Shown here: one piece after another, positions 37,928 through 50,500 of the stretch | How the letters are laid out: every line of letters starts with the position of its first letter | How positions within the stretch are numbered: position 1 is the first letter of the stretch | Origin: Trichopria drosophilae | Lineage: Eukaryota > Arthropoda > Insecta > Hymenoptera > Diapriidae | Direction: 5' to 3' | Length of the DNA: 64,000 nucleotides | Assembly (NCBI GenBank): GCA_030407085.1 | Contig: CM059584.1 | Span: 124,472,501-124,536,500, forward strand | Made by a program: the position numbers and the translations under genes | The notes under the pieces: model-generated | The model's database searches: none | What the model was told of the DNA's origin: nothing | Seen by the model: only the letters and a program-made list of their open reading frames with translations

Positions 37928-40900
37928 CTTTAAAAATACTTGAAAAATAATTTATTAAAAAAACATTGACATGTACACTTTTTTCACTAAAACTTAACCT
38001 CAAAACTTAGAATAATAACAAACTTTATACCGAAAAGACTATTGTACAAAAATGTTAAAATGTTATTCAAAATATATAGATAGATTTCCTATTACACAAA
38101 TTTAAAGTTTAATGAACGTATTTTAATAAGTGTCAAGTGCCACCCATTTTGACTAGAAATATAATATTTTGTTAAATCTACAACTTATGTAAACAACGAT
38201 TTTGAAATACATCTTTTTTAACCGATAATATCAAATAAATAACGACGATTAACAAATACACAAGTATAACTAAGCTGATCATATGTGTTAATTGTGTTCA
38301 ATCGCGATTATAATTCATGATATACATTCATATTGCAGATAATAAACCTGTAAATTTATATCCAGTTAATTTTTTTTCATTTTACTGGGTACGTAGCAGA
38401 GGAGAATTCATCAGGGTAACAAAAAATTTGAAAAAGCACGAGGAAGATTAGATGAAGAGAAATTTTGTGGAATGTCAACAACTCTCTTGGTTATTAATGG
38501 GTACTATTATCTATTAACATATAAGATTTAATGTCTTATAATTCGGAAGGATGGAAATGTTACAATTACTTCCTTAACTTTTAAAGTAAGAACGTCAAAC
38601 CCATTTACAAGTATTTCAATTGACCGTTGGTATGGAAATATCACAATTATCACAAGGAAATTTCAATATTTTTGACAAAAATGACGATCAAATAAAAGCA
38701 AAATTTATCGGAAAAACTATCGGAACGACGCGACGCAACGTCTAGTAAGTTTCATAACGAAGTAATTTTCAAAAATCGAAAAAATTCAAATAACTATCCT
38801 CATTGGGATACAAGATTTTACTAATGTAACTACAATACACTTCGAAATTCTACATTTCTGACAAAAAAATATTCTTTTCATAACTTTGAGAGCAAGAAGT
38901 CAAGTAAGTAAAGTTTTTATAACAGACGAAGTGGTAAGAGGACTTGAACATTGCCTAAACAATAATGTATTCAGGACAAAGAATCAGATCCTGGTTAAGC
39001 TCTTATAAAATTCCTGATCAGGAGTTGATAAAAGGGCTTCAGTCCAAACTAGACAATAGTATATCCTGGCCACAGAATGCGGGCGTAGTCTGGTTCTAAT
39101 TAAATGCCTTAATGAGTCCAAAAAATAGCCTAGAAAATAGTATATGTCGGCTTTTATTCAATGGATCAAGTACCTGATGAGGTTGCTTGATCAGAACCTG
39201 AATTTATATTCGTGTTGCCTGATCATGGTAGACTGACCGAATTACCAGTCAGGCAGTAAATAATACCATAAATGAGATCTTTTTCGACATTTTCATGGGA
39301 TATTCTAAAAACGCGAAAGGTTCATGCACTGCCGTAGTTATCAGTGCATTAAAACACAAAATAAATGTTTCCATACGATTATGCCAAAAATGTTGAGCTT
39401 TCTCTCGCTTTCGAAACACGTTACGTCGTCACCTGAGACTTAATAAATTAGATCGAGATAAACCTTTAAGGAACCTTTGGCCGCGGAAAAAGACTCGACC
39501 ATAATTTTCCTCGTCAAATGAGAAATTCCTTAAGGTCATACGGTACGTGAATTAATAGGAGTCGTAAGGTGCACCGAGTGTCGGAATGGGTCGAAAAAGG
39601 TACACAAAACGTCCAGCCTGTTCAACGCCCTCGCGCTTTATCTTGGCGGTTTATTGCGGAATCGCGCGTAAGAATGCACATGCACCTATGTTCATACCTC
39701 ACGATGAACCCAGTCTTGGCTTTCTCTATCGGGGCTAATTGAGGTGGCGAATTTACGAGCCTGTCTTTAAAACAACACCTCGTGCAGTTAAGAAATTGGC
39801 GAAAGACCTATCATTCATCGTTATCGTCTTTTCATCGGCTTGACCAGGCGACGACCGGCGCACCCCCGAACGAGTTGCCCTATATTTCTTAGCCTCTATT
39901 GGGAATATTCTGTCTGCATCAACGACTTTTGATTACGTTATCGACGTTATACAGTCGCTGTAATGTGAAAAGCGTAAGTTACGAAGTGTTGATCAAAGAT
40001 GATGTTAGACATCGATCCTAGAATCTTAAACTATTAATCCTAAGAGATTTAGAACCAGAGGAAATGTTCTTCATAGAAGTTATGGTGCCCAACCGACCCA
40101 GGTTTAGTCCAGAGTCTCCTCATGTTCCATATTAAGTCATAGGGTAATTGGTGAGTGTAACGAAAAACATTATTTTACCTGGGAGGTTATTGTTGTAACA
40201 TTTGGTTTACGGTTAATGATCAAACATAATATCATTCGTTTTAAGTGACATCATACATTATCTTGAAGTATACTCCAGTTTAAAAGCATGAATAAATTTA
40301 GCACGTTTAAATAATTCTAAGACTTTCTCTGAACTTCGCATGAATTGGCAACAAACGTAATAACAATTCTATAAATATTCATGACCAAATTTTTTAAAAC
40401 TTTTCCTCTTCTATTTGTGAACTAAGCCACTATGAATGTTGTTTATAAAAAAGTCTCTTATGCACAACTTATAATTAGTGCTGATCAGTCTGGCAAAAGT
40501 ACACTGTTATCTCACCCGGTGATGAATAATACTATTTTATTACTATTCAATTATCTCGATCTATTAAAAAGTCATCTATCGCTTATTGATCATTTTAATC
40601 AAGCTTGAATGAATCACTTTTGTAAGAATATCCATTTTTTACTTCTGGAATCGTAGCATTGGAATTTTTTGCTCAACAACTATGTCATCTTTTCCTACTT
40701 TTTATTGCAGGAAAACACGGAAATCAATCAGTGCCATTCATCTTTTGTGCAAATTCGTTAGCGGATGTATGAGTTGACGATAGGTGAAAAATGTTTTCCG
40801 CTTCTCGTTACAAACGAGATACTCATCATGGATGACCTTTACAAAGTTCTAATGATATTGTTTAACGTTAACTAACTGCGTTAAGTAAATTATTAACGTT

Positions 40901-41310
40901 GTGCAAACAAAAGTAAATTTTAAAAATTAATGTAGAATTACAGTATATATAAATTAGTTAATTTTATACATAAATATATCTCAATACTTTTTTACATTAG
41001 ACATTTGTAGTTTGAACTGATTCTTATTTTCTCTAATTTTTATTACATACGTTTCAGTTGTTGTAATTTCCAGAATGTTTTAATGAAATTTCATCTTATA
41101 ATATTAGATGTTATTGCTGCAAAATACTTGGAGCGTTTCATTAAGAATAAACCTATTTTATTTCATTTTGTCAAAACTTCGTGCAATTATGAAAATTAAC
41201 TTTAAGTATATATCATCCTGTATTTTAAACATATTTAAATAATACAAGTACATTTAATTTTTAAGTAGGACAAAATTGAATTGTATTTTATTTTTTTTAA
41301 CACGCCGGGA
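37928..41310. other. Non-coding; GC-richer island at 39400-39980
   Basis: 38.9-39.27 kb contains repeated CCTGATCA/CTGGTTAAG-like words reminiscent of the 27255 family. The 39400-39980 island is rich in CG dinucleotides but has no long frame, so it is a candidate regulatory region. Confidence 0.35.
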
Positions 41311-41440
41311 GTAGAACTCGATTTTGCGCCCTTCTGTGAAATCTTCGGGCGCAAATTAACGAGCTTCGTTCGTGCGTCGTATTTCGCACTCGTCAAAGAT
41401 TGGTAATTGCGTCCTTGTTACATAATATACTATTATATAC
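41311..41440. repeat. Hairpin repeat with TTTGCGCCC stem
   Basis: TTTGCGCCC at about 41323 pairs with GGGCGCAAA at about 41348. The right end CCTTGTTACATAATATACTA resembles the right end of the 5841-5949 palindrome, suggesting the same dispersed family. Confidence 0.5.
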
Positions 41441-41860
41441 CTAGAATTTAATAATTGGCTGAATAATAGTCAACAAAATGAAAACATAATTAAAACAGAT
41501 TTTAAGATAAACATTGAAACGATGAACTAATTTCACCGCATATTTCGACACAAGCATCACTCAAATCTGTCAGTGCAGATTAATTAATAATAACGAACAC
41601 AGTTTTCTTCCAGGTGAATATTAAAGGGATACATTTCACACCCACGCATTACTTTTCAAGAATAACGATAGTGTACATCCACGTGAAAAGTCTCACATTG
41701 AGGTTTTGGCACATATACGTCATTTGACGGCGTAAATAAGCTATCCACCGTAATGATTAACGATCTAGTCCCTCGTGGAAAAGTCCAATGACCTAAAAAA
41801 CTCAAATCTGCCCCAAAGCAATTCGATTTCAAAACAAGCTTCCCAGAGACTTTGATCTGA

Positions 41861-42487
41861 AAATATTCCCCAGCAATAATAAAAATCTGGACCTACACCA
41901 ACAGAAACTGGATGGAGACTCGAAACTCGTTTCTCGGTCTCATCAACCAGACGATTTTGAACGCATTACGTGATCGGGACAAATCGGGGAAAGGATGTGG
42001 TCGAAAAATACATAATGAAATCATCGACATGAGGAACTTGTATGATGTCATCGTTTCGCAATCGCACCGAAATTATACCCGAGCATTCTTTGGCAGGCAT
42101 CGAAGGCGTCCGCAAACGCATTACGATTTAGTACTCGTAAAACCCGTCGAAGTAGAAATTCCAATAGCCGGAAAGTTCAGGGTTTTAGTAGGGTCACATA
42201 GTGACTACTTAATGAATGTTTTTGCAATTTATTAACAAAAAATGTCCGTTATTGTATTTTTATCGAACTCTTCAACAAATAGAATCGACTCATTTACGGC
42301 GGGAAATCTTGCGTTATTGGAATCACAATTAAAAATACCGTTAAAAACACACAGACATATACCCTATTCGCCTATAAACATGGCTATTTCAGGCGTATTT
42401 TCAAGTAATTCAGATATTCGTCTGTCAAATATAGTCATACATTTTTGGAAGAGATTTTTTAACCTCGTCGCATTCATCAGTCATTGA
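41861..42487 (+). other. Long frame interrupted by a single stop, function unknown
   Basis: After a TGA at 41858 the frame stays open to TAA at 42233-42235, with an ATG at 41912 (107 codons). It continues after that one stop to 42487 with another 81-codon piece in the same frame. About 200 codons with one internal stop is unusual in this AT-rich setting. The translation is basic in the middle (FFGRHRRRPQTHYD) and shows no domain I recognise. It could be a decayed gene, a stop-containing exon, or chance in GC-richer DNA. Confidence 0.22.
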
Positions 42488-45400
42488 CATCATTCCTCGA
42501 AACGCGTGCACATAATTCAAATTTAGAATTGGCTATTTCGTGTTCCTTTAGCCGTTATTCATCGCTTTCCAGTCCATAAGCCTTTTTATTATTGCTGCTA
42601 CCACCATTACATAGCAACGTGATGAGAATAAAAAACTGGCGGTTTTTTACGAGTCTCCGAACCGACAAAGGCCGACCATTGTGATAGTTGGCGGCGAATT
42701 TTAATTTTTTTATTTGGCCGTTACTTTATTTAATATTCTGCAGAGCCTGATGTTACCGGGCATTAAAATACATTTTTGGGTAACAATTATGACACTGTTA
42801 ACTAAACCGAAATGATTTATTGCAAAACAGTTGATTTGACAGAATATGTATGTTTAACTTCAAATTATTTGTAAAGAACAATTTCAATGAAATATATGAC
42901 ATTTTTTATGACAAACATTACAACTTAATCATGCAAAATAAAGAATGAATAAAATCCCTGTTGTCAAAAGTTATGTTTTTATTTTCTAATACCCACTTTC
43001 AAGATATGAATAAAATGTATAAAACTGAAGAAAAACATCCGAAATCGATACCATGTATGCTTATTTTCATCCAACGAGATAAAATAAATTAAAAATTAAA
43101 TTTTTATCTGCAAAATTTGTCACAGCGATGCATGGCAGGTCAACTAGTCGTATATAAACGGAAGAATTTTATCAAAATGCAAAACATCACACACTGATAT
43201 TTAGAATTCCTTCAAGGAAACGTCAGAGATTTGTAATTCCACGAGTTTATCAAGATTTATTCGTATCCTATTGCGGGTTTTATAGCGGCATGTAAGTCGG
43301 GAATTCTCAGTTAATAAAATGCAATTTAGTTCGAGATCTGCTTTTTACGAGAGCGCTCTTCCTACTTATTTATAAGTCGTTAATAGGAGAAGTTCTCATA
43401 TTGACGAGTAAAGTCATACAAACTATTGGTTTCATGAACAACAATAAGTTACCAAAGTTTAAAGAATTATATTAACAAGTTCCATTACAATTGCAAATTT
43501 TGTGTGGTAAATAAATGTGGAATTTCAAAAAGGAGTATATTTTTGTAATTGTAATTAAATATAGGAAATGGAATATGAAGTGTAATATCTAGATAAACAA
43601 AATATTCTAGAAACATTTTTATTTAACAGTGAATTTGGAGAAGTAAAATAGTTTATTGATATTTTTGATACTTTTTTTCTTTGTATACTGGTATAAATAA
43701 TCAGATTTTAAATAATAATTTATTCTAATAAAGTTAATTTCTTAAGATCAAAAACGGATTATTTTTAACTCGTTCAACCAACTTATTTTTGGTATTAAAA
43801 AGACATTATCATATTTAGATCAAGTTTTGAACCCATCGGTTTAAGGGTACAACATAAATGATTCGTAAAAATGTAGAAAATCATAAAAAAAGGTTTTAAT
43901 TCACACGATAACAATGTTCGTTTAATACAAAATAAATAAAACCCTTATTTGGTAATGTTACCATCTAATAAGATCGTAAACCCTTGACAATTTTTATTTA
44001 AAAAAAGCTGAAAACAAATCGAGAAATTATAAAACTAAATTTTCTGGAAAACGCCCTCAACCATGACCTTCACAACATCTTTTCCAACGTTTTCTAACAG
44101 AAACTGACATGACAGATCATCTCACATGATTAAGAGTCATTCAATACCTCGTAATCTTAATAATAAGTATCGCATCACCTGTAATTCTCGATATTCTAGC
44201 ACTAAAGTAGTAATCTATCGATCCTGATATTAAGAATTTAATTTATTACTCGAACCTACCCCTAATTAATAAATCCCTTTTCCGCAACACGGTTGTAAGA
44301 CATTTAATTTCTACACCTTAAATCCAGTTTGTCAAGCTGCAGGACAAGATCAAACACAAAATACCAATCTAGATTTTCGGTCAGTCCACATGGAGTAAAC
44401 CATAAACCGGTAGCTTGTGTGTCGAGATGTTGGATACATACGTGATATCTGACCGGCTATCGATCGATTCACTCCCACGAGTGAACATCTTTGTTTATTC
44501 TGTAGGTGCTTGCCTGCAATAGGGTCTGCGTGAACCCTTCGTGAGGGGGTCAGAGCGTAATACATCAGGGTACAACGATACAGCAATTGCCTTTTCCAGA
44601 GACCGCTTCAGCAGATTTACTCCTGGGGTTGCGGCTTGGCATAATCCGAGAAACTCGCATTCCATTAATTTACTAATGGCCATTTGGCCGTTCCGCCGTT
44701 TGACGTTTGGCCTTATGACGAAATAAATATGAGGATCGGATTACGCGTGTGATTTCTCATTGTCGTATGCTAGGTATTATCATACGTTCCATACTTAATT
44801 CCATTCCTTATACGTGGCTCGAGCACATAATAGAAACCGTTTTTTGAGGTGTCTCTATAATTATTTCTTGTCTTATTAATTTTATCTGCAGTTAATTATA
44901 TGATTACCAACTTAAAAACGACGCAATTGATAGTTTAAGATTTGCTTACTAAGTGAATTCTGAGTTGTCGTGAAAAGAACAAAAATTCAATATACTACCA
45001 ATTATTTGATGTCTGACCACTTACGACTGTTTTCACTTAATGGTTATGTCTAAGCTCTTGCATTAATTGTTTGGTTTTTTTATAAATTTTGAGTAACAGA
45101 ACTAGATTTCTTTTTATTTGATATCTGGAAAAATATTGTTCATTGACTAGATGTTCGTAAGGAAAATGTAAATTTATAGATGTCTGAAAGAACATCACTT
45201 CCTGCGATTATCATACTTCAGTAATTGTCTGGAAGAGCAGCATCTTTGATTGGTGTCTTTACATGCCAGGAGTGCCCCATATTTTATTATACATGTGAAC
45301 ATTTTTATTGCTTTGTTGATGTTAATGGTTTGTTTGATTCTAAATATTGTTTTTTTTTCAGCTTCGAAAATATCTTTTGTTATACAGAGTCCATAAAAGG

Positions 45401-47091
45401 ACCAGCAGCTGGATTTTCGATATAAATAAATGGTCCGGTTTGAACGTCACTTTCAAAATTGCTGATCGTTAAACAAACACAGGATTTGCGATTCGAGATT
45501 CGCCAAGTGACTCACCGGTATAAAAAAGTAAAATCAATGATCTTGAACTTCATCCATCACCATTTGCAGGGCTCACGCATCGTTTCTCCCGTCTCGGCAT
45601 GCGCCATAGCGGGAATGACAAATACAGAATGGATGACGTCATGCGTGGCATGCTCTCACGCACAAAATAGTTATTACCAACGGGAGGCACGCACTCCAAT
45701 TTTATTCCAAGAGCCGCTGCTTCGTTAACGAACCACGCGAGGAGGTTCCGAACTTGCCGACTCTGAATTCTATGATCGCCCAGTTAGTAATTCTACACTC
45801 TCGTGTATACTCTGGAACGTTATATAGGAACCCTTTGCCATTTCCAAGTACAACGGACGTGGCGACCTCGCTCATTTTACGACTCCGATTCTACGGCTCG
45901 GAAACGCGAGATTATTTTGAATGCAACTTCTTTTTATTATCAATTCTAGAGAGGTAAGATAAATATTCCAGTAGTCGAACGTGTTCGAAATGACCTGACC
46001 CAGTAGAAAAAGAAGATGTATAATAGAACCCAAACCGCAAAGTAAGGAATTCTGACTCCATCCACTGTTGAAATGCCCTATTTGAGTAAATAATAGTCTA
46101 AATATAACCTAAATTATGTCTAAATGTATCTGAGGTCTATTTGATGGGTTAATTTAACCAAATAATGACTTCAAACATTTCCTCAGTAAAAAAGTATTTC
46201 AGGTATTTGATTAAAAGTCCAATGGTTTTGAATTGAAAAATTAGGTTCTGATAGAAAATGAAGATGCCTTTGCTAAATTCCCAATTCTGAATTTGAAAGT
46301 GTGAAGGCTTTGCTGCGATTCAGCAAGCACTTTCAGAGTGCTGCAAACTGTCTGCGATAGCAAATTTACCTGCTGCAAGACATCAAGCGCTAGCAGTAGC
46401 GTTGGAAAATACCTGCGACAGCAAAAATTAAAGTTAAAATGCAGAATCTCAAATGGACCTCAAAGTAGGGGGATTGGTTTTCCCAATTTTTGAAATCCCA
46501 ACTAATTTGTTGGTCGATTAATTATACAAATCAAATGTGTGAATGCGTGTATTATTGTTTGGCAGGTTAACTCCAAATAATGAGATCAGAAAGTTTAAAC
46601 TAGGGCAAAATTACCAAAGTATTACTAATATTCGACTTGTTTTAGGTCTGTTCTCCCAAATTGGACTCTGCCTTTAAAGTCCAAATGTCTTCCGTTACCT
46701 AATTTCGACTTAAAATTTACCGTATTTTATTCCCCATTTACCTGAAATAGAAGTCGATTCAACGTTAATGAGATTAGAGCTGTTAGGAAGTTGGACCCAT
46801 TAGGAAGTCGAATTGCCGTAATTTCGACGAATTTTGCTGCTTGGGAATAGGACTCAGAAAATATTTTGAATGAAAAAAATACGCGGTTGTTTTACTGCAA
46901 GCCCTAGTAATTTTTGCGGTTGTCGACGCAAGTGACCTTTTTTATATTATTGACAATATTTAAGAATATGTCTTTTCAGCCTATAAAGGAACGTCCACAC
47001 GTTATAAGTACCCTCTGCAGCACAGCATCCAAAGGTTATACTCAGGAGTTTCCCAGAACAGCAAAATGATTGCCTTTATCGTCCTGTAACT
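42488..47091. other. Non-coding; islands at 44350-44840 and 45540-45960
   Basis: Between AT-rich stretches lie two GC-richer islands with overlapping 60-90 codon frames on both strands but no domain. A cluster of CTGCGA(T/C)AGCAAA words sits at 46350-46430. No splice-bounded exon was recognised. Confidence 0.35.
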
Positions 47092-47285
47092 TCCCGTGTG
47101 GAAATTCCCTCAGATTTTCCATAATTCTGACCAGAATCTGGCCACATTTACCCTACTTAGGGATTCTAATCAGAATCTGACCAGATTCTGACTTAATTTA
47201 CCGAGGTATATTTAGGTTAGGTTAATCAAATTTTGTAGTAAGTGCGTGGTCTGACAAAGCAGGAATCCGATCGGAAACTGGTCGG
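47092..47285. mobile_element. Inverted copy of the 27350-27553 repeat
   Basis: The reverse complement aligns with 27350-27553 from CTTCCCGTGTGGAAATTCCC at its left edge to AATCCGATCGGAAACTGGTC at its right. Identity looks like 85-90% by eye. It ends about 80 bp before another element. Confidence 0.8.
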
Positions 47286-47376
47286 AGAAGCAAGATTTGA
47301 CAAATTAAAAAAATATTCAAACAAATCTGTAATAATTTCAGCGCGTTTTTTGACAAATTTCAAGAAGTTTAAATTC

Positions 47377-47570
47377 GGCCGGGGAACAAAGTTCCGAAAA
47401 TCAACATACCGAAAGGCCAAAATTTCGATATAGCATGGCTCCAGCGTGATTTTCTTCACGTTTCCTTTGAAAATTTGGCAACAAGAAAGCAAATTAAAAT
47501 ACCTTGGACTCACGCAATATCGAAGTTTTAGCCTTGCGGGGTTTTGATTTTCGGAACTTTGTTCCCCGGC
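47377..47570. mobile_element. 194-bp MITE with 70-bp inverted ends and 9-bp target duplication
   Basis: The left arm GGCCGGGGAACAAAGTTCCG, then AAAATCAA, and the right arm TTGATTTTCGGAACTTTGTT, then CCCCGGC, are inverted copies extending about 70 bp. Flanking both sides is the identical 9-mer TTTAAATTC (47368-47376 and 47571-47579). Long inverted ends plus a 9-bp duplication is the signature of Mutator-like (MULE) elements. Within each end GGAACAAAGTTCC is itself palindromic. No coding capacity. The clean duplication suggests a fairly recent insertion. Confidence 0.85.
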
Positions 47571-47579
47571 TTTAAATTC

Positions 47580-50500
47580 CGTAACAATTTTCTTAAAGTC
47601 TATAAGTTTTAATTAAAAAATTCCTTAACATTTCTCCATTTCTTTTATGTTTGAGCTTCCATTTTGAATGCTTTCACCTTTATTTTCAAAATACCTATAT
47701 ACTCATTTACAATTTCTTTACTTTAAGCTAGAATTCCGAAATGATTTCTGTGTGAAAAAAATATAAGATAAAAAAGAAATACATTTGAATAGTTTAATCA
47801 ATTTTACGTCAGATGTGCTTCCTTGAAAATTTTGTAGACCCTTTCTTTACTCAAAGTATAACCGTTGAGGACTAGTGAAAAAAATGTCCATTCAGGACTT
47901 CGATTAACAAACAAATAGTTTACATATTAATACTCTTGTGTTCATTGACACTGCCCAAAATGGTTTGCATTATTTTTTTGTGTTTTTTTTTTTATTTTCG
48001 ATACCGTTTTAATGTAGATATAAATACAAGGCCAATAGATACTTGAAACATTCTTATTAGCTATAAAATAATAATCCAGATAATCTACACTTTTGAGTTA
48101 TACTAGCTACCTAGTATTTAGGTGAATTTTCTCCGGATTATACGACTTCAGGGCTTTGAATTACAAACGTTTACTGGTTTCCACTCAGTTTTTTGACACT
48201 CACCTGAAACAAAAGAATACGTTTATTACTACACCGTTGAATAAATGTCGAAATACAGTCAATTATTTATTCTACTATACTATCGATTATATTACATAAT
48301 ATTATATTAATTTTATAATAACACGAATTAACAAGAAATAAATATTGCGCATATAAATAATAGAGAGATATTTCTAAGCGAAGAGTAGTTATAATCTTCA
48401 TTTTCATCATCATAAATACTTTTAATAATGTTTGTGGTTACCTGACACTGTTTTATTAAATCACTATCAACGAAAAGATCAAAGACGAGTGTTTATGACA
48501 TAAGAAAATCGTAGCGTATTAAAAAATCTCCATTCTATTAACTAAAAGATAAACATTATATTAATTTTTAAAATTAATTCCTTGGACTGACTTTATTGTA
48601 TTACTGTAATCTGTATTCTGTTACTTTACCTCCATTAAGAACAAGGGCACATGTTTCATCAAAAGTTACTTTCGTAAGTTTTTACTAAAGATCAGACATT
48701 ATTAATAGATTATTAATAAACAATTTTTTTTCAAATATATTAATGTCACATTTTGTAATAATTGTAATCTAATATGTTTTTTTTTTATTTATAATTAATA
48801 AAGTAAATTCAAGAAAATTTTATCTTTACTTGACAGTAAACTTTTACGAAGCATGTTCTCAATTATAGACAAAGATTTTAAATGAAAACAAAAACACAAC
48901 TTAGTGAGTAATTTAAAAAATGTGTATAAAAATTTTGTTCGTAATTTCTGTTATGCTCTTTAACCGTATTGTTCAACAAATTCTTTGTTACTCTTATTAA
49001 AGGTTTTTTCTGAAATTGGTTTATATCAAGGGTCGAAACATAAAATCAATGTGTTGATTATTTTATCTTATTCCTAACACCAGGAATTAAAGTAAAAGGA
49101 CGTCAGCCTAAGGAATTAATTTTAAAAATTTACGGTAAGTAGATTTTTCGAAATTATTTATTCAATGGGAAATAAATTTGCTTCTCATAGGGATCCTCAA
49201 TATATTAATGGGTTTTTGTAGACTTTAAATGCTCGCATTAGTACATAATCTTAAATACTGCATTCAAGTTCGAAAAGAATAAAAATTATAGACAGTAATA
49301 GAGTATCCTTCATGATAGACTATGAACTCGGAATAATCAATTATTTGATTTACTTGTAATAAAATCATCAAGGAAACGATTTTTCATAAGGTTTGTTGAA
49401 GTCACTCTGTAAGATCGAATTAAAAAGATTAAAAGGCATCCAAAGTGCAGATGCTGAATAGTTCAAGGTTTATCCACACTTATTTCAATATCCAAAAAAA
49501 CTTCAATTTAAAAATAACCGCATCAAAAAATAAAGCTGCGAAAATTACCAATATTTCGAAGATAAAACAATAATCAAAAATTAATTGAGGCCCTGAATTA
49601 GAATTAATTTACTGGGATTGGAAGAGATTCGAGGCAATATGAAAGTGTTTGAAAATAGTACTTCAGAACTACTTTTAGTCCCTGTTAATGCTTCCTTTGT
49701 GCTGTTTTAATCTATTATTATCCAAGAGGATACTTCGAGTATTTTTTAAGGATGAAATTATTTCTGAAAAATTATCGATAAATCCAAAAAAACTTCTTAC
49801 ATCTTTAACACCGAATTCTTTAGTACTTTCAACTCAAGTTATTCTGTGCTTAATCAAAATTATGTTTAATTTATAATGTTTAACCATTTGAGATATTTTT
49901 CATAGATAATCGGTCCAATTAATGTCCAATATAATTATCGCTCTCCAGAATCCACTAGTAAGCCCTCGTTCACGAATCACAAAGTCGTCGGAGCTAGCGG
50001 AACGGACGTGTATGAACCCTTTATATTTAGTGCTGCGACAAAGGTAATAAGCCGGTAAATAGGGAGCGGCACTTCGTTGGCCGAATCGAGCCGACTTCAC
50101 GCCCTGAAATTTCGAGCTCGAATTCCTTCGAACAATTGTTTTTCGATGCATTTTATGCATTTGTAATATTCCGACGCGCAACGTATTTCAAAGTTATAAT
50201 TTGCATATAATTACGCCCGATGAGTCATGGGACTTGCTTGCAAATAAATGGTGACTATTACCTCCACCAACTGTACACCATACAGAAATTTGTAATTTTA
50301 TTATTTCTGACACCTACAATGGGTTGTGCATATTACGTAGTAAAAGATAAGATGCTTCACCTTAAATCCAACATTTGTAACTTAATAATTCAATTTTATT
50401 ATTTGTAACTTACCTTTTTTTATTTTATTTATATTAAAACGAATTCTTAGTATATTCGAACACTTTTTGTGTATTCAAATATTTCGTAGTTTAACACATC

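Noticed and set aside
41311..41440. GCGCCC/GGGCGC hairpin as a bacterial-type terminator
   Set aside because: The window is clearly eukaryotic; the hairpin belongs to a dispersed repeat.
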